Part shown: one piece after another, positions 1-10,100 of the stretch
Numbering within the stretch: the stretch's first letter is position 1
Layout of the letters: each line of letters starts with the position of its first letter
Position numbers and translations under genes: made by a program
Source of the DNA: RGIG6178 sp045118975
GTDB taxonomy: Bacteria > Bacillota_I > Bacilli_A > RFN20 > DUOF01
Assembly (NCBI GenBank): GCA_045118975.1
Contig: JBGVCT010000016.1
Span: 1 to 64,000, forward strand
DNA length: 64,000 nt
Reading direction: 5' to 3'
The notes under the pieces: model-generated
Seen by the model: the letters and a program-made list of their open reading frames with translations, nothing else
Database searches by the model: none
Told to the model about the DNA's origin: nothing

Positions 1-1045
1 TATTAGTGATAATGTTATTGCTTCTTTATATGCTCCAAGTGCAGGTATCATTAATCCATTTGAATTGACTGTTGCATTAATGGAAAATGCAATGGATAAT
101 GGCGTGGATCTAAGATTAAATACAGAAGTTATAGATATAGAAAAAACAAATAATGGATATGTAGTTAAAACTAATAATGGTGAGATTGAAACTAGGGTGG
201 TTATTAATAGTGCTGGATTATATAGTGATAAAGTTGCAAGAATGTTAGGAATTGAGACATTTGAAATTAAGCCTAGAAAAGGTGAATATTTTGTACTTGA
301 TCATTTTAAGCAACCGTTTGTATCACATGTTATCTTCCCAACACCAACCGCTAAAGGTAAGGGAATACTTGTAACACCTACTACACATGGTAATTATCTT
401 GTAGGACCTAGTAGTGAATGGGTTGATGATAAAGAAGATTTATCTACTGATAAATTAACTTTAGATGCTGTTAGAAGTAAATCATCAACATTAGTAAGTA
501 ATATACCTTTCCAATATATGATTAGACAATTTAGTGGTCTTAGAGCAACTGGTTCTACTGGAGATTTCATAATTGAAAATCATGATGGATTTGTGGTTTT
601 AGGCGGCATAGAGTCTCCAGGACTTGCAAGTGCGCCAAGTATTGCTTTAGAAGTTGTTTCTTTAGTTGGAGAAACTTTAAAACTAAAAGAAACTAATACA
701 TTCAATCCAACTAGAAGAAAAGTTAATAGACTAGCTTCTATGAGCGAAGAAGAGAGAAATGAATTAATTAAAAAGGATTCTAGTTATGGAAGAATTGTTT
801 GTAGATGTGAATCTATAAGCGAGGGTGAAGTAGTAGATGCAATAAGAAGAAATGCAGGTGCTACTACAATTAAAGGCGTAAAGAAAAGATGTAGACCTGG
901 ATTTGGTAAGTGTCAAGGTGGATTCTGTGAGCCACTTATTATGGAAATATTATCTAGAGAATTGAATAAAGATCCAATGGATATTAAATATGACACTAAT
1001 GAAGCATATATCTTACAATCTGAAACTAAAGGAGGTAAGAAATAA
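1..1045 (+). CDS. glpA: Glycerol-3-phosphate dehydrogenase-like FAD protein with [2Fe-2S] domain (5' end missing)
   Basis: This is the C-terminal part of a GlpA-type FAD dehydrogenase, which oxidises glycerol-3-phosphate to dihydroxyacetone phosphate. The reading frame is open from base 2 without a start, so the gene begins before the window. The visible part holds the end of the DAO-type FAD fold (GLRATGSTGDF, GGIESPGLASAPSIALE) and then a BFD-like iron-sulfur domain. That domain has four cysteines in the pattern CRCES...KKRC...GKCQGGFC. Its stop overlaps the start of the next gene by one base, indicating translational coupling. Family precedent places it with the next two genes as the clostridial/bacilli form of the anaerobic glycerol-3-phosphate dehydrogenase complex. 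It could also act on another 2-hydroxy acid such as hydroxyglutarate. Confidence 0.85.
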   Translation, partial: ISDNVIASLYAPSAGIINPFELTVALMENAMDNGVDLRLNTEVIDIEKTNNGYVVKTNNGEIETRVVINSAGLYSDKVARMLGIETFEIKPRKGEYFVLDHFKQPFVSHVIFPTPTAKGKGILVTPTTHGNYLVGPSSEWVDDKEDLSTDKLTLDAVRSKSSTLVSNIPFQYMIRQFSGLRATGSTGDFIIENHDGFVVLGGIESPGLASAPSIALEVVSLVGETLKLKETNTFNPTRRKVNRLASMSEEERNELIKKDSSYGRIVCRCESISEGEVVDAIRRNAGATTIKGVKKRCRPGFGKCQGGFCEPLIMEILSRELNKDPMDIKYDTNEAYILQSETKGGKK

Positions 1046-2301
1046 TGAGAACTTATGATTTAGTTGTTATTGGTGGAGGTAGTGCTGGACTTGCTGCGGC
1101 ATTAACTGCAAAAGAAAATGGAGTAGATAATATTTTACTTCTTGAAAAAGAAAAAGATTTAGGTGGTATCTTACTTCAATGTATTCATAATGGATTTGGA
1201 TTACATGAATTTAAAGAACAATTAGCAGGTCCTGAATATGCTCAAAGATTTGTTGATAAATTTAAGGAAGAGAAAATCGAATATAGAACAGAAACTATGG
1301 TTTTAGCAGTAAATGAGGACAAGACTATTATTTACTCTAATAAAGAAGAGGGATATTGTACAATAAAGGCTAAAGCGATAGTTATGGCTACAGGATGTAG
1401 TGAAAGAACTAGAGGTGCAATAGCAATTCCTGGAGATAGACCTAGTGGAGTAATGACTGCAGGATTAGCTCAAAGATATCTTAATCTTGAAGGATATTTG
1501 GTTGGTAAAAGAGTATTTATTTTAGGTAGTGGTGATATTGGATTAATCATGGCTAGAAGAATGACTCTAGAGGGAGCAAAAGTTTTAGGTGTAGCTGAGC
1601 TTATGCCATATTCAAATGGATTAAATAGAAATATTGTTCAATGTCTTCATGATTTTGATATACCTCTATATTTATCTCATAGTGTAAGTAATATTGTGGG
1701 AAAAGATAGAATAGAGAAAGTAGTTATCTCTAAAGTTGATGATAAATTCAACTTTATTCCTGGAACAGAAATGGAATTTGAAGTTGATACATTACTTTTA
1801 AGTGTTGGATTATTGCCTTCAAATGTGTTACTTGAGGACATGGGAATGGAAATGTATAGAAATACTAGAGGTCCTATTGTAAATGAGATGATGGAAACTA
1901 CTCGCGAGGGTATATTTGCTTGTGGTAATAGTTTACATGTTCATGATTTAGTGGATTTTGTTACTGCTGAAAGTAGACTTGCTGGTAAAGGAGCTGCTAG
2001 ATATATAACTGGTAACATTAATAGAAGTGGCAAGTATGTAAACTGTAGTGCTGGTAATGGTTTGGGCTACATTTTGCCACAAAGAATTGATGTTAGTAAT
2101 ATAGATGAAGTTGTAGACTTTAAATTTAGAGTAAGAACTCCAATGGAAAATAAAAAGATTGTAGTGAAACTAAATGGAGAGGTAATAAGGAGTGTAGTTA
2201 AATTACATTTATTACCTGCTGAAATGGAAACTGTCAGTATTAAAAAAGAATTATTTAATACTGATGAGGGTGAACTTACAATAGAAGTGGAGGATAGATA
2301 A
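1045..2301 (+). CDS. NAD/FAD-dependent oxidoreductase of the glp operon
   Basis: A 418-residue two-dinucleotide-domain flavoprotein. The FAD-binding GGGSAG lies at about residues 10-15, and a second Rossmann motif (FILGSGDIGL) at about 160 should bind NAD. The C-terminal FAD contact resembles GIFACGNSLHVHDL. Family members sit directly after glpA-type genes and before DUF1667 genes in Firmicutes, where they probably pass electrons between the glycerol-3-phosphate flavin site and NAD or a quinone/ferredoxin partner. Start and stop are tightly coupled to both neighbours (one-base overlap upstream, one-base gap downstream). The exact electron acceptor cannot be read from sequence. Confidence 0.8.
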   Translation: MRTYDLVVIGGGSAGLAAALTAKENGVDNILLLEKEKDLGGILLQCIHNGFGLHEFKEQLAGPEYAQRFVDKFKEEKIEYRTETMVLAVNEDKTIIYSNKEEGYCTIKAKAIVMATGCSERTRGAIAIPGDRPSGVMTAGLAQRYLNLEGYLVGKRVFILGSGDIGLIMARRMTLEGAKVLGVAELMPYSNGLNRNIVQCLHDFDIPLYLSHSVSNIVGKDRIEKVVISKVDDKFNFIPGTEMEFEVDTLLLSVGLLPSNVLLEDMGMEMYRNTRGPIVNEMMETTREGIFACGNSLHVHDLVDFVTAESRLAGKGAARYITGNINRSGKYVNCSAGNGLGYILPQRIDVSNIDEVVDFKFRVRTPMENKKIVVKLNGEVIRSVVKLHLLPAEMETVSIKKELFNTDEGELTIEVEDR

Positions 2302-2302
2302 G

Positions 2303-2647
2303 ATGAGAGAACTTATTTGTATTATGTGTCCTAAAGGGTGCAGACTTACTGTAGATGATGAACTTAATGTAACTGGTAATGGTTGTATAAGAGGCGTTAA
2401 TTATGGAAAGCAAGAAGTTACTGATCCTAGAAGATATTTAACATCTACTGTTAAGATTATCTCTAAAAATTATAAAAGATTACCTGTTATTTCAAGTAGT
2501 GATTTACCAAAAGATAGGGTAGATGATGTTGTTAAATTTTTGGATACAGTTGAGGTTAAGGCTCCTGTAAAAGTAAAAGATGTAATTGTAAAAGATGTTT
2601 TAGGTCTAGGGGTAGATATAGTTGCTACTAGAACTATGGAAGATTAG
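2303..2647 (+). CDS. DUF1667 cysteine-rich protein, third subunit of the glp operon
   Basis: A 114-residue protein with an N-terminal metal- or cluster-binding motif, C6-x2-C9-x3-C13, and a fourth cysteine at 28 (NGCIRG). This is the DUF1667 signature. Members of the family are found as the last gene after glpA-like and pyridine-nucleotide oxidoreductase genes, as here. The likely role is a small iron-sulfur subunit of the same complex, which is an inference from the conserved neighbourhood. The operon ends at a clear terminator just downstream. Confidence 0.8.
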   Translation: MRELICIMCPKGCRLTVDDELNVTGNGCIRGVNYGKQEVTDPRRYLTSTVKIISKNYKRLPVISSSDLPKDRVDDVVKFLDTVEVKAPVKVKDVIVKDVLGLGVDIVATRTMED

Positions 2648-2669
2648 TTAAATAATTAATATATTAATT

Positions 2670-2693
2670 ACGGCAATATTTGTTGCCGTTTTT
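2670..2693 (+). terminator. Terminator of the glp operon
   Basis: A 7-bp inverted repeat (ACGGCAA at 2670-2676 with TTGCCGT at 2683-2689) is followed by a run of T. It lies 22 bases after the DUF1667 stop codon. Confidence 0.85.
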
Positions 2694-2719
2694 AATTGTC
2701 TTTGTGACTAAAAAAATCA

Positions 2720-2748
2720 TTGAAACCACCTTTAGGTGATGTTATAAT
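2720..2748 (+). promoter_or_regulatory. Sigma-A type promoter for the 2774-5796 gene pair
   Basis: TTGAAA at 2720-2725 and TATAAT at 2743-2748 are separated by exactly 17 bases. The TTG that could open the reading frame earlier (2720) is the -35 box itself, which supports the ATG at 2774 as the true start. Confidence 0.85.
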
Positions 2749-2773
2749 TGAGGTAACCATAGGGGGTTTTAGT

Positions 2774-4372
2774 ATGTATAAGAGAAAAGAGACAACAATA
2801 GGAGAAAATAATATCATTGAAACATTGATGGCTGAGCCTGTTAATGAAACTAGTGAAACTGAAGCAATCGCTAGTGAAGTTGAAGAGGCTGTTCCAGTTC
2901 TTTCTCTAGAAGAGCAAAGAAAGGCTGATGTTGAACTATTAAATCAATCAGCAGAAAATGTTGCTGCCTCTGTTAGAAAGGTTTTTATAGATAGCCCATA
3001 TTTTAATACGATTTTAGAAAGATTACATTCTAGTAGTTGGAATAATATGACTCCAAAAGAGAGAAAAATGGTTTTCTTAGAGATTCAAGGGTATGTTAAT
3101 TATATTTATGGTGATACGTTAGTGTCTCCACAAATTGCCTTCACTGAAAGAATGGTAGAACAAGAATATGTGTATATGGATTTTGGTACAACTTATATTT
3201 ACAATAAACTATTTGAAGGTAAAAACTGTGGTATTTCAATTTTAGCAAATTATATTAGAGCACTTACTGAAAATATCATTGTAGCAATTGGAGATAGTAT
3301 GTATCAAATGGAAGTGGATCCAAGTGAATTAAGCCCATTAGCTTTAGAGTATTATGAAAATATGCAATCTAGTTATTTAAAAGAATCTTGGACTAATTAC
3401 CATAGCAAGGGTGATAAATACTATTATAGTCAACCTATAGTTCACGATTCACTTTTATTATCAAAAGATATAATGATGGAACATGTTAAATATTTATATT
3501 CAAAATTTGATTGTATTGATGAGGAAATGTCTTCATTAATTAATCAATATATGAGTGAAGTTAGCAATAGAAAGTCTCTAGAAAAGAAAAGAAGAGAAGC
3601 TGTAATGGCTGCTAGAAAGCAAATTAAGAACTCTTATAAGGAAGTAGAAAACTATTATAGATATTTAAAACAAAGTGCTTCTGTGTTCTCTAAATTAAGT
3701 GATGATGAGTTCTATGAACTATTTAATATAGCATATATTCCTGCGCTTAATAGTAATGAGGATGGAAAACTTACAAGAAGAATGGACAATATGCTAAATG
3801 AGATACCAAGAAGAGTATTCAAAGATTTTGATTTAAAAGGAATTGAATTACCTAAATATAAGACTATGATAAATGAAGAACAAGAGGCTCTAACTTTAAT
3901 TAGAGTATATGAGGGTGCTACAAGTTGTGAAGTTATTCAAAATGCTGGTGAAGCATTAGGTGTAGTATTGAGTGACTTAGTAATGTTATCTCAAAAACAT
4001 GTTTTGTTTAAGTTTGCTAGTGAAAAAGAAAGAGATGACTATATGGCTATGAAAGAATGGACAGAACTTAAAAATAGAGATTATAGTTCACCAATTGATA
4101 GCGAAATAGTAAAAGATGGTTTAAATATTATTTTAAGAAAAACAAATGAAATGATTTCAGATTTTAATGAAAGAATTAAGATAGCAATTAGTAAATCTAA
4201 GTATTACCCACATGGTAAGAGTATGATTAGCCATGATAGTAAAGAAGCTTTATATGATTATCATGAGTTTAAAAACTTACTTACTAAAGATGAAGTGACA
4301 GAGAGACTTATGGCTTATATTAGAGGCGATATTAAAAGAATGAAAGCTAGTAAGAATGGAGGTAGAAAATAA
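2774..4372 (+). CDS. Unrecognised 532-residue protein, first of a pair
   Basis: I do not recognise this protein. The start is ATG 2774 behind AGGGGG, downstream of a consensus promoter. An acidic, Glu-rich segment of about 50 residues comes first, and a long helical, charged region follows (KKRREAVMAARKQIKNSYKEVENYYRYLKQ is probably coiled coil). No signal peptide or membrane segment is seen. Its N-terminal region, around WNNMTPKERKMVFLEIQGYVNYIYG, resembles the same position of the next protein (WSKTSVEEKVKIMTEINERVSLIYG), so the pair probably arose by duplication. It lacks the HExxH motif that the partner has. The stop overlaps the partner's ATG by one base. Confidence 0.7.
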   Translation: MYKRKETTIGENNIIETLMAEPVNETSETEAIASEVEEAVPVLSLEEQRKADVELLNQSAENVAASVRKVFIDSPYFNTILERLHSSSWNNMTPKERKMVFLEIQGYVNYIYGDTLVSPQIAFTERMVEQEYVYMDFGTTYIYNKLFEGKNCGISILANYIRALTENIIVAIGDSMYQMEVDPSELSPLALEYYENMQSSYLKESWTNYHSKGDKYYYSQPIVHDSLLLSKDIMMEHVKYLYSKFDCIDEEMSSLINQYMSEVSNRKSLEKKRREAVMAARKQIKNSYKEVENYYRYLKQSASVFSKLSDDEFYELFNIAYIPALNSNEDGKLTRRMDNMLNEIPRRVFKDFDLKGIELPKYKTMINEEQEALTLIRVYEGATSCEVIQNAGEALGVVLSDLVMLSQKHVLFKFASEKERDDYMAMKEWTELKNRDYSSPIDSEIVKDGLNIILRKTNEMISDFNERIKIAISKSKYYPHGKSMISHDSKEALYDYHEFKNLLTKDEVTERLMAYIRGDIKRMKASKNGGRK

Positions 4373-5796
4373 TGAGACAATTAGATTCAATGTATACAGC
4401 TATATTTGCAGATACTAGACTAAGAGAATTATTTTTAAACTTCTGGGGACCTGTTTGGAGTAAGACAAGTGTAGAAGAAAAAGTTAAAATTATGACTGAG
4501 ATTAATGAAAGAGTTTCATTAATTTATGGTTATGCTACTCCTAAATTAAATCAAGTTCACAATAAAAACTATGGTTCATTTGCAGCATTTAATTGGAAGT
4601 TAACATTAAATCCAGATGTATTGGCTAATGATACAGGATGGGAAAATATTGATACTTATTTCCATGAATTGAGACATTCATTCCAACATAGAGCTGTTGA
4701 AAATGAATTAACTGATAAAGAAGTTGTTACTAAGAAATCAAAATCCTTATGGCAAACAAACTTCATGCCTGGAAATTATTTTGGTGGAGATAGTGCATAT
4801 TATTTATATCAACCAGTAGAAGAAGATGCTTGGAGAACAGGTATGCTATTTGCTAGAGAAATTTATAAGTTATGTAAAGATCACTACCAAGAGCAAGAAG
4901 ATGAATCTTGGAAACAATATTGTACTTTACATAAAAATATCATCGTAGACTTTATAAGTGAGAATGATGATTCTTTAGAAAAACTTGGTAGAATAAATGA
5001 TTCTATTCAAGAAATATATGATGGTAGACAAAGTGATTTAGAGCAAATCGAAATGGGTAAAAAGTTCATTGCAGATTTAGAAAATGTGCCAGTTAGTGAG
5101 ATGACTTTTGACCAAGTTGCAATACTTTTATCACCATATGCATTTACATATATCGATATAGAAAGAAAAGTAGAATTACTTAATAGATATGCTGATTTTA
5201 TTAAAGTTGGTAGAAAGAAAATTGCTATTAAAGAAAATACAGTTGCCTCAATTAGTGTGGGAGGACATTTATACTCAGTTGCTAGTGCACATACTCTTAT
5301 TAATGCGATATTATCAGTGCAATTTAAAAACATTGTAGATTATGTATTACAAGGCAAGGATGTTGGCTATACAATTAATGAAAATGCTAAGAAAGAGTTA
5401 AGACTAAACCTTTATAAAAATGGAAAAGGAAAGAAGATTAACTATGTTGCTGATGTTGATAATTTATTTGTGTTTTCACTTCAACCATATGCTAGATATG
5501 AGTCTAGTTATATCTTAAAAGAATTCTTAAAATTAAAAGAAATTGAGAAGACTTATTATGGTAAAAATTATGATGGTTGGAAGTATTGGGAAGACTTCTA
5601 TGACAATGGAAAAATCTATAAGACTGCTGAAGCTGTATTTGGAGTAAAATTCAAAGACTATTATAGAGCTTTACTTAAAACTTATGTTGAAAGAATTAAA
5701 GCGGATAAAGAGGGAACTCTTGTTTATGAGGGTGCAAAAGAGAATACAGGTAATTTACAAAGACAAGTTAATGGAGAATTAAAGGGGACTAGATAG
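4372..5796 (+). CDS. HExxH metallopeptidase-like protein
   Basis: A 474-residue cytoplasmic protein with no recognised family name. Residues 98-102 read HELRH, a zinc-binding HExxH pattern, set in a hydrophobic/helical context (IDTYFHELRHSFQHRAV). A glutamate-rich stretch about 55 residues later (YQPVEEDAW) could give the third ligand, as in gluzincin peptidases. The N-terminal 60 residues look related to those of the preceding protein. The two are translationally coupled and share one promoter and terminator, so they are likely partners. The peptidase role is inference from the motif alone. Confidence 0.65.
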   Translation: MRQLDSMYTAIFADTRLRELFLNFWGPVWSKTSVEEKVKIMTEINERVSLIYGYATPKLNQVHNKNYGSFAAFNWKLTLNPDVLANDTGWENIDTYFHELRHSFQHRAVENELTDKEVVTKKSKSLWQTNFMPGNYFGGDSAYYLYQPVEEDAWRTGMLFAREIYKLCKDHYQEQEDESWKQYCTLHKNIIVDFISENDDSLEKLGRINDSIQEIYDGRQSDLEQIEMGKKFIADLENVPVSEMTFDQVAILLSPYAFTYIDIERKVELLNRYADFIKVGRKKIAIKENTVASISVGGHLYSVASAHTLINAILSVQFKNIVDYVLQGKDVGYTINENAKKELRLNLYKNGKGKKINYVADVDNLFVFSLQPYARYESSYILKEFLKLKEIEKTYYGKNYDGWKYWEDFYDNGKIYKTAEAVFGVKFKDYYRALLKTYVERIKADKEGTLVYEGAKENTGNLQRQVNGELKGTR

Positions 5797-5807
5797 TCCT
5801 CTTTTTT
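5783..5807 (+). terminator. Terminator overlapping the stop of the HExxH gene
   Basis: The stem AGGGGACT/AGTCCTCT (5783-5790 with 5795-5802) is followed by six T. The stop codon TAG sits inside the hairpin. Confidence 0.85.
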
Positions 5808-5882
5808 GTTTTTTCTTTATTTTTATTATATAAAAATAGGGTGAATTGATTTTATGATGTTATACTAATACTAGGTGATACT

Positions 5883-7130
5883 ATGTCTATAATAGAAAAA
5901 GAATATACTAGTATTAATTTAAAGGAAAAAGAGTTTCCTTGTTTTTATAGTGAGGTTAATATTTCTATTTTAGATATTGTTGCAGGTAATGAAGTAGAGG
6001 TTAATAGTAAGGATTATAAAGAGTGTTTATGTAAAAGTAGTGTTAACTTATCTGAATACTTTAAAGAATGTGATAAGTGTAAAGGAAAAGGAACTATACT
6101 TATAAATAAAAGAACTTTTACTTGTAATAAGTGTAAGGGAGAAAAAGTAATAAGAACTAGAGATTGTTATTTGTGTAATAATAATTCAAAGATATTAATG
6201 GATTCTAAAGTTAAGATTAAATTAGAAAATACTTATAAAGATGGGGACAAGGTTGAACTTTTGTTTAGTGATTATAAGCTAGTGTTAACACTTAAAGTAT
6301 ATGATAAAGATGATTATTATTTTAAAGATGATGATGTCTATTACCTTAGAACTATTAATTATAGTGTTAGTGATCACAAGGAAAAAAAGAGTGTAGTTAT
6401 TAATACTATTAAGGGTAAAGAATTTGTTAAAAGTGAATTTAAAAGAAAAAAAGAAATTGTATGTTTGAAGAATAAGGGTATTAATGATGGGAATTTCTAT
6501 TTTACTTTTATAAATGAAGTGAAAGAGGAGTATAAGATTATATATACTAATTTGATTATTAAAGAAAATGGGTATGTTAATTTAGATGAATTAATTAGTA
6601 AAAATAATGTAGAGGCTATAAAATATGTTGCTTTAGATTCTAATAATTATGTTTATGTAGATGAAAGTGTAAATGAGATTATATATGGAGAATATTTAGT
6701 CAAATTAAATAAGTTATCTAAAGATATTTATTATTTAGAAAATGATAATGTTACTAGTGATATTTATTTAGAAAAAGAAGATGTAGGTAGTGATAGAAAG
6801 AGTATTTATTTAGATGAGGAAAAACTTACTATTGCTTATAAGAAAAACTTAAAAGAAGTAGAACTAGTTGAAATCTTTTCTAAATCAACATTAGATAAGC
6901 AAGGTAAAAAAGCTAAACTTACTATAAAAGTTAATCCATATTTTGATAACATATATAGAATTAAGATAAAGAATAACAAAGATATTGTTTATGTAGAAGA
7001 TTATAAAAGAAGTGATAATGTTTTAGTAGATACTTTTAAATCAAATAAGTATTTAGAGGATTATATAAAAATAAATAAAGAAGAAAGAATAGTTGTTGGT
7101 AATGACTTATTGTTAATAGAGAGGGTATAA
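5883..7130 (+). CDS. DnaJ-like zinc-finger/substrate-binding protein without J domain
   Basis: A 415-residue protein that starts at ATG behind AGGTGAT. Residues about 20-210 follow the order of a type I DnaJ after its J domain. First comes a short strand region (ISILDIVAGNEVEV), then a cysteine-rich segment with CDKCKGKG, CNKCKGEK and CYLC, then beta-rich C-terminal-domain-like sequence ending in a GINDGNFYFTF segment. The J domain is absent and the last ~200 residues are unrelated to DnaJ. It opens a five-gene run whose fourth gene is another DnaJ-derived protein. It could hold client proteins for that system without recruiting DnaK itself, which is inference. Confidence 0.65.
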   Translation: MSIIEKEYTSINLKEKEFPCFYSEVNISILDIVAGNEVEVNSKDYKECLCKSSVNLSEYFKECDKCKGKGTILINKRTFTCNKCKGEKVIRTRDCYLCNNNSKILMDSKVKIKLENTYKDGDKVELLFSDYKLVLTLKVYDKDDYYFKDDDVYYLRTINYSVSDHKEKKSVVINTIKGKEFVKSEFKRKKEIVCLKNKGINDGNFYFTFINEVKEEYKIIYTNLIIKENGYVNLDELISKNNVEAIKYVALDSNNYVYVDESVNEIIYGEYLVKLNKLSKDIYYLENDNVTSDIYLEKEDVGSDRKSIYLDEEKLTIAYKKNLKEVELVEIFSKSTLDKQGKKAKLTIKVNPYFDNIYRIKIKNNKDIVYVEDYKRSDNVLVDTFKSNKYLEDYIKINKEERIVVGNDLLLIERV

Positions 7131-7131
7131 G

Positions 7132-10100
7132 ATGATATATTTTGATTTTTCAAATTTATATAAAGAAGAGTATAGCAAGAGACTTGCTAATTTTTCCTTT
7201 TATAAATTTTTAGATCAAAATGAATATAGTATTGATACTTTTATTGAATTACTTACTAAAATAGAGAAATTTAGTATTGTTAAGGCAGGTAATGAATTCT
7301 ATTTTATAAGATTAAAAGAATATAACTTATTTATTAAAGGAACATTTGAGGTTGATAGTGATAATGGGGTCTTTAAGGTTAAAGATATTATTGAGTTAAA
7401 TGTTAATGCGATCGGTAATTTAGAAAAGGAATATAGTTTTAAGATAGGAGTTTATAATGATAATAGAAACTGTAATAGTGATATTAAATTAATAAGAGAT
7501 ATTTTAAAGGATACTCCTTGTTTGATTGATTATAAGGTTTTAGATTTTATTAATAATTGGGATGATTATTTAGAGTTTGAAAGAAAGTTCTTTAAAGAAA
7601 AGTTGGGCTTTTATAAAAGTGAAGGTTATTCTTTAAAAGAAGTATATCAAGTAAAAAGAGATTTTGAAAATATTGAAAAGTATAAGGATGATATCTATTT
7701 TGATGACTTAAATAATTATTTATATGTAAATAAAGTAGTGGATTCTAATAGGTATTTTGTAATAGAGTTTTATGTTCGTATTGATAAAAAAGATGAGAGT
7801 TATAGTAAATTACATTATTTTATTAATCAAGAAATAGAAATAGCTAACCCTCAAGATGCTTTAGTTGATAATAAACTTGCTAGCAAAAAAGAATTAGAGT
7901 TTGAATTCAAAACTACTAGACTTGGATCAATTTTATCATCTTTAACTTTAGAGAGTGAGGATAGTGATTCTAGGGTATATAAGTTTTCTAAGTTCTATAA
8001 TGAAGAAGAAAATTATTACTTTAATCTAAACCAAATAAGAGAGTATATTGAAAATAATTATGGTGTTAATCCTCTTCTTGTTAATATTTTAAGTGGAGAT
8101 ATTTCTCTTTATAAAAGGGGAAAAGATGCTTTGATGAAACTTAAAAAAGGAGATGTATATAATCCATATTTAGTTACTTATTTATTTGATATCCATTTGA
8201 GTGAATCTAGTATGGATGTTACTTGTAAGGATAAATTAGAGTTTTCTAATAAGTATTTAGATGAATATCAAAAAGAGGCTATTTATAACGCTATTAACTC
8301 TAATTCTATTTATTTGTTACAAGGGCCTCCTGGAACAGGAAAGACACAAACTATTAGTGAATTAGTATATCAATTTAATAAGATGGGTAAACGAGTAGTA
8401 TTATCGAGTCAAACTCATGTTGCTATTGATAATGTACTTGAAAGATTACCTAATGAATTAAATGTATTACCTATAAGACTTGTTTCAAGTGAAAGAAAGA
8501 GTAAGGTTGATTCTCTTTATTTGCCTAATAATGTGGTAGATAATTTTACTAATAAGTTAAAGAATAAATATGAAGATAAATTAAATAGTTTAAATAAAAG
8601 AAAAAAAGAACAAGAAGATTTACAAAAAGAATTTGTTAAGATTAATAAATATTATCAAGCAAATAAAAATAAAAGAGAGAAGTATTTTGCTTATTTAGAT
8701 AATATTAATCTTTTAAATAAAGAGCTATTAAATTTTGATAGTGAGATTGCTTATCTAAATAGTAAGATTAATAAAGATAAGTTGATTTTAAGATTTATAA
8801 AAGACTTTAAATCTAATAATTATAAGATTGGCGAGTATATTGATAATGGTTTCTTGACTAGTTATATCATAGGATTTGAAGATTTAAAGAAGAAATATAA
8901 TTTAGATAAGTATTTAGATGAATTAGAATTTAATATGTATTTAAAGTGTTTTAATAGAATCTTTAAAGATAATGTTTTATTTAATAATGAGTTTGAAAGG
9001 TTAATGGAAAAGAATATTTCTAATATTGCCTTAAAATATAAAGAGTATGAAGAAATTATAAATAATGAAGAGAGAGCTTTACTTATAAATATGGAAAAGA
9101 AACAACATAGAATAAGTGAGATTAATAAGATTAAAGTTAAAGTTAAGGAAGAGTTTAAAGATCTTATTGATGTATTTGATTCTATGGATGAGTTTTATGA
9201 TTTGATGTTTAACAAGGTAATGTTTACTTCAAAAATTCCTACTTTAGAGACAGATAAATTAAATTCTATTAAAGAGTATTTAAATGAATATCAAAAAGAG
9301 ATTGAAGAAGAATTGAATAAGTTTAATTTATATAATGATATTTATAAGAATACATTAGAGTATTTAAATGAGAATAATTTGAAGTTAAATAAAGATAGGT
9401 ATACTAGATATTTAGTTAGTAATAATATTGGGGTATATGCTCTTACTTGTAATGCTAACTCTAAATATTTAAAGGATAGAAATAGATATTTAAGTGAGTA
9501 TAACTTAAATGACATTGATTTAAATAATATTGATTTTGATGTGGTAATTATTGATGAAGTTAGTAAGGCTAGTGCAATAGAGTTACTTATTCCTATTTTA
9601 TATGGTAAGAGTATCATTTTAGTTGGTGACCATAGACAACTTCCACCTCTATTTAAATATAAAGAGGGAATGTTTGAGGGATTAACTGAGGATAAAAGAG
9701 TGGGAAAAGATGTTCTTAGTAAGTATGAGGAATTAGTGGAGACTAGTTTATTTAAAAAACTATTTAATGAGGCTAAAAAGAATAAGTATATGCTTATTAA
9801 ACAATATAGATCTCATAAACAAATAATGGATATAGTTAATCTTTTCTATGAAGATAAGTTAGTTATGGGTAATAAAAAAGAACAAAATAATTTAAAAGAA
9901 CATAATTTAGAGGTAAGTGGAAATAATCTTAAATTATTTACTAAGGATGTACATACTTATTTTGTGGATTCTACTTATTTTAAAGATGGAACAGTTTCTT
10001 ATGAAAAGAAACTTGTTAAGGGTGGTAATGTAAGTAGTAGTTTCTATAATGAAAGTGAGATTGAGATTACTAAGAATTTATTAATGAAGATTAATGAAGG

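Noticed and set aside
5007..5333. Open frame on the minus strand of 108 codons
   Set aside because: It lies fully inside the HExxH gene, has no ribosome site and mirrors the plus-strand codons. It is a shadow.
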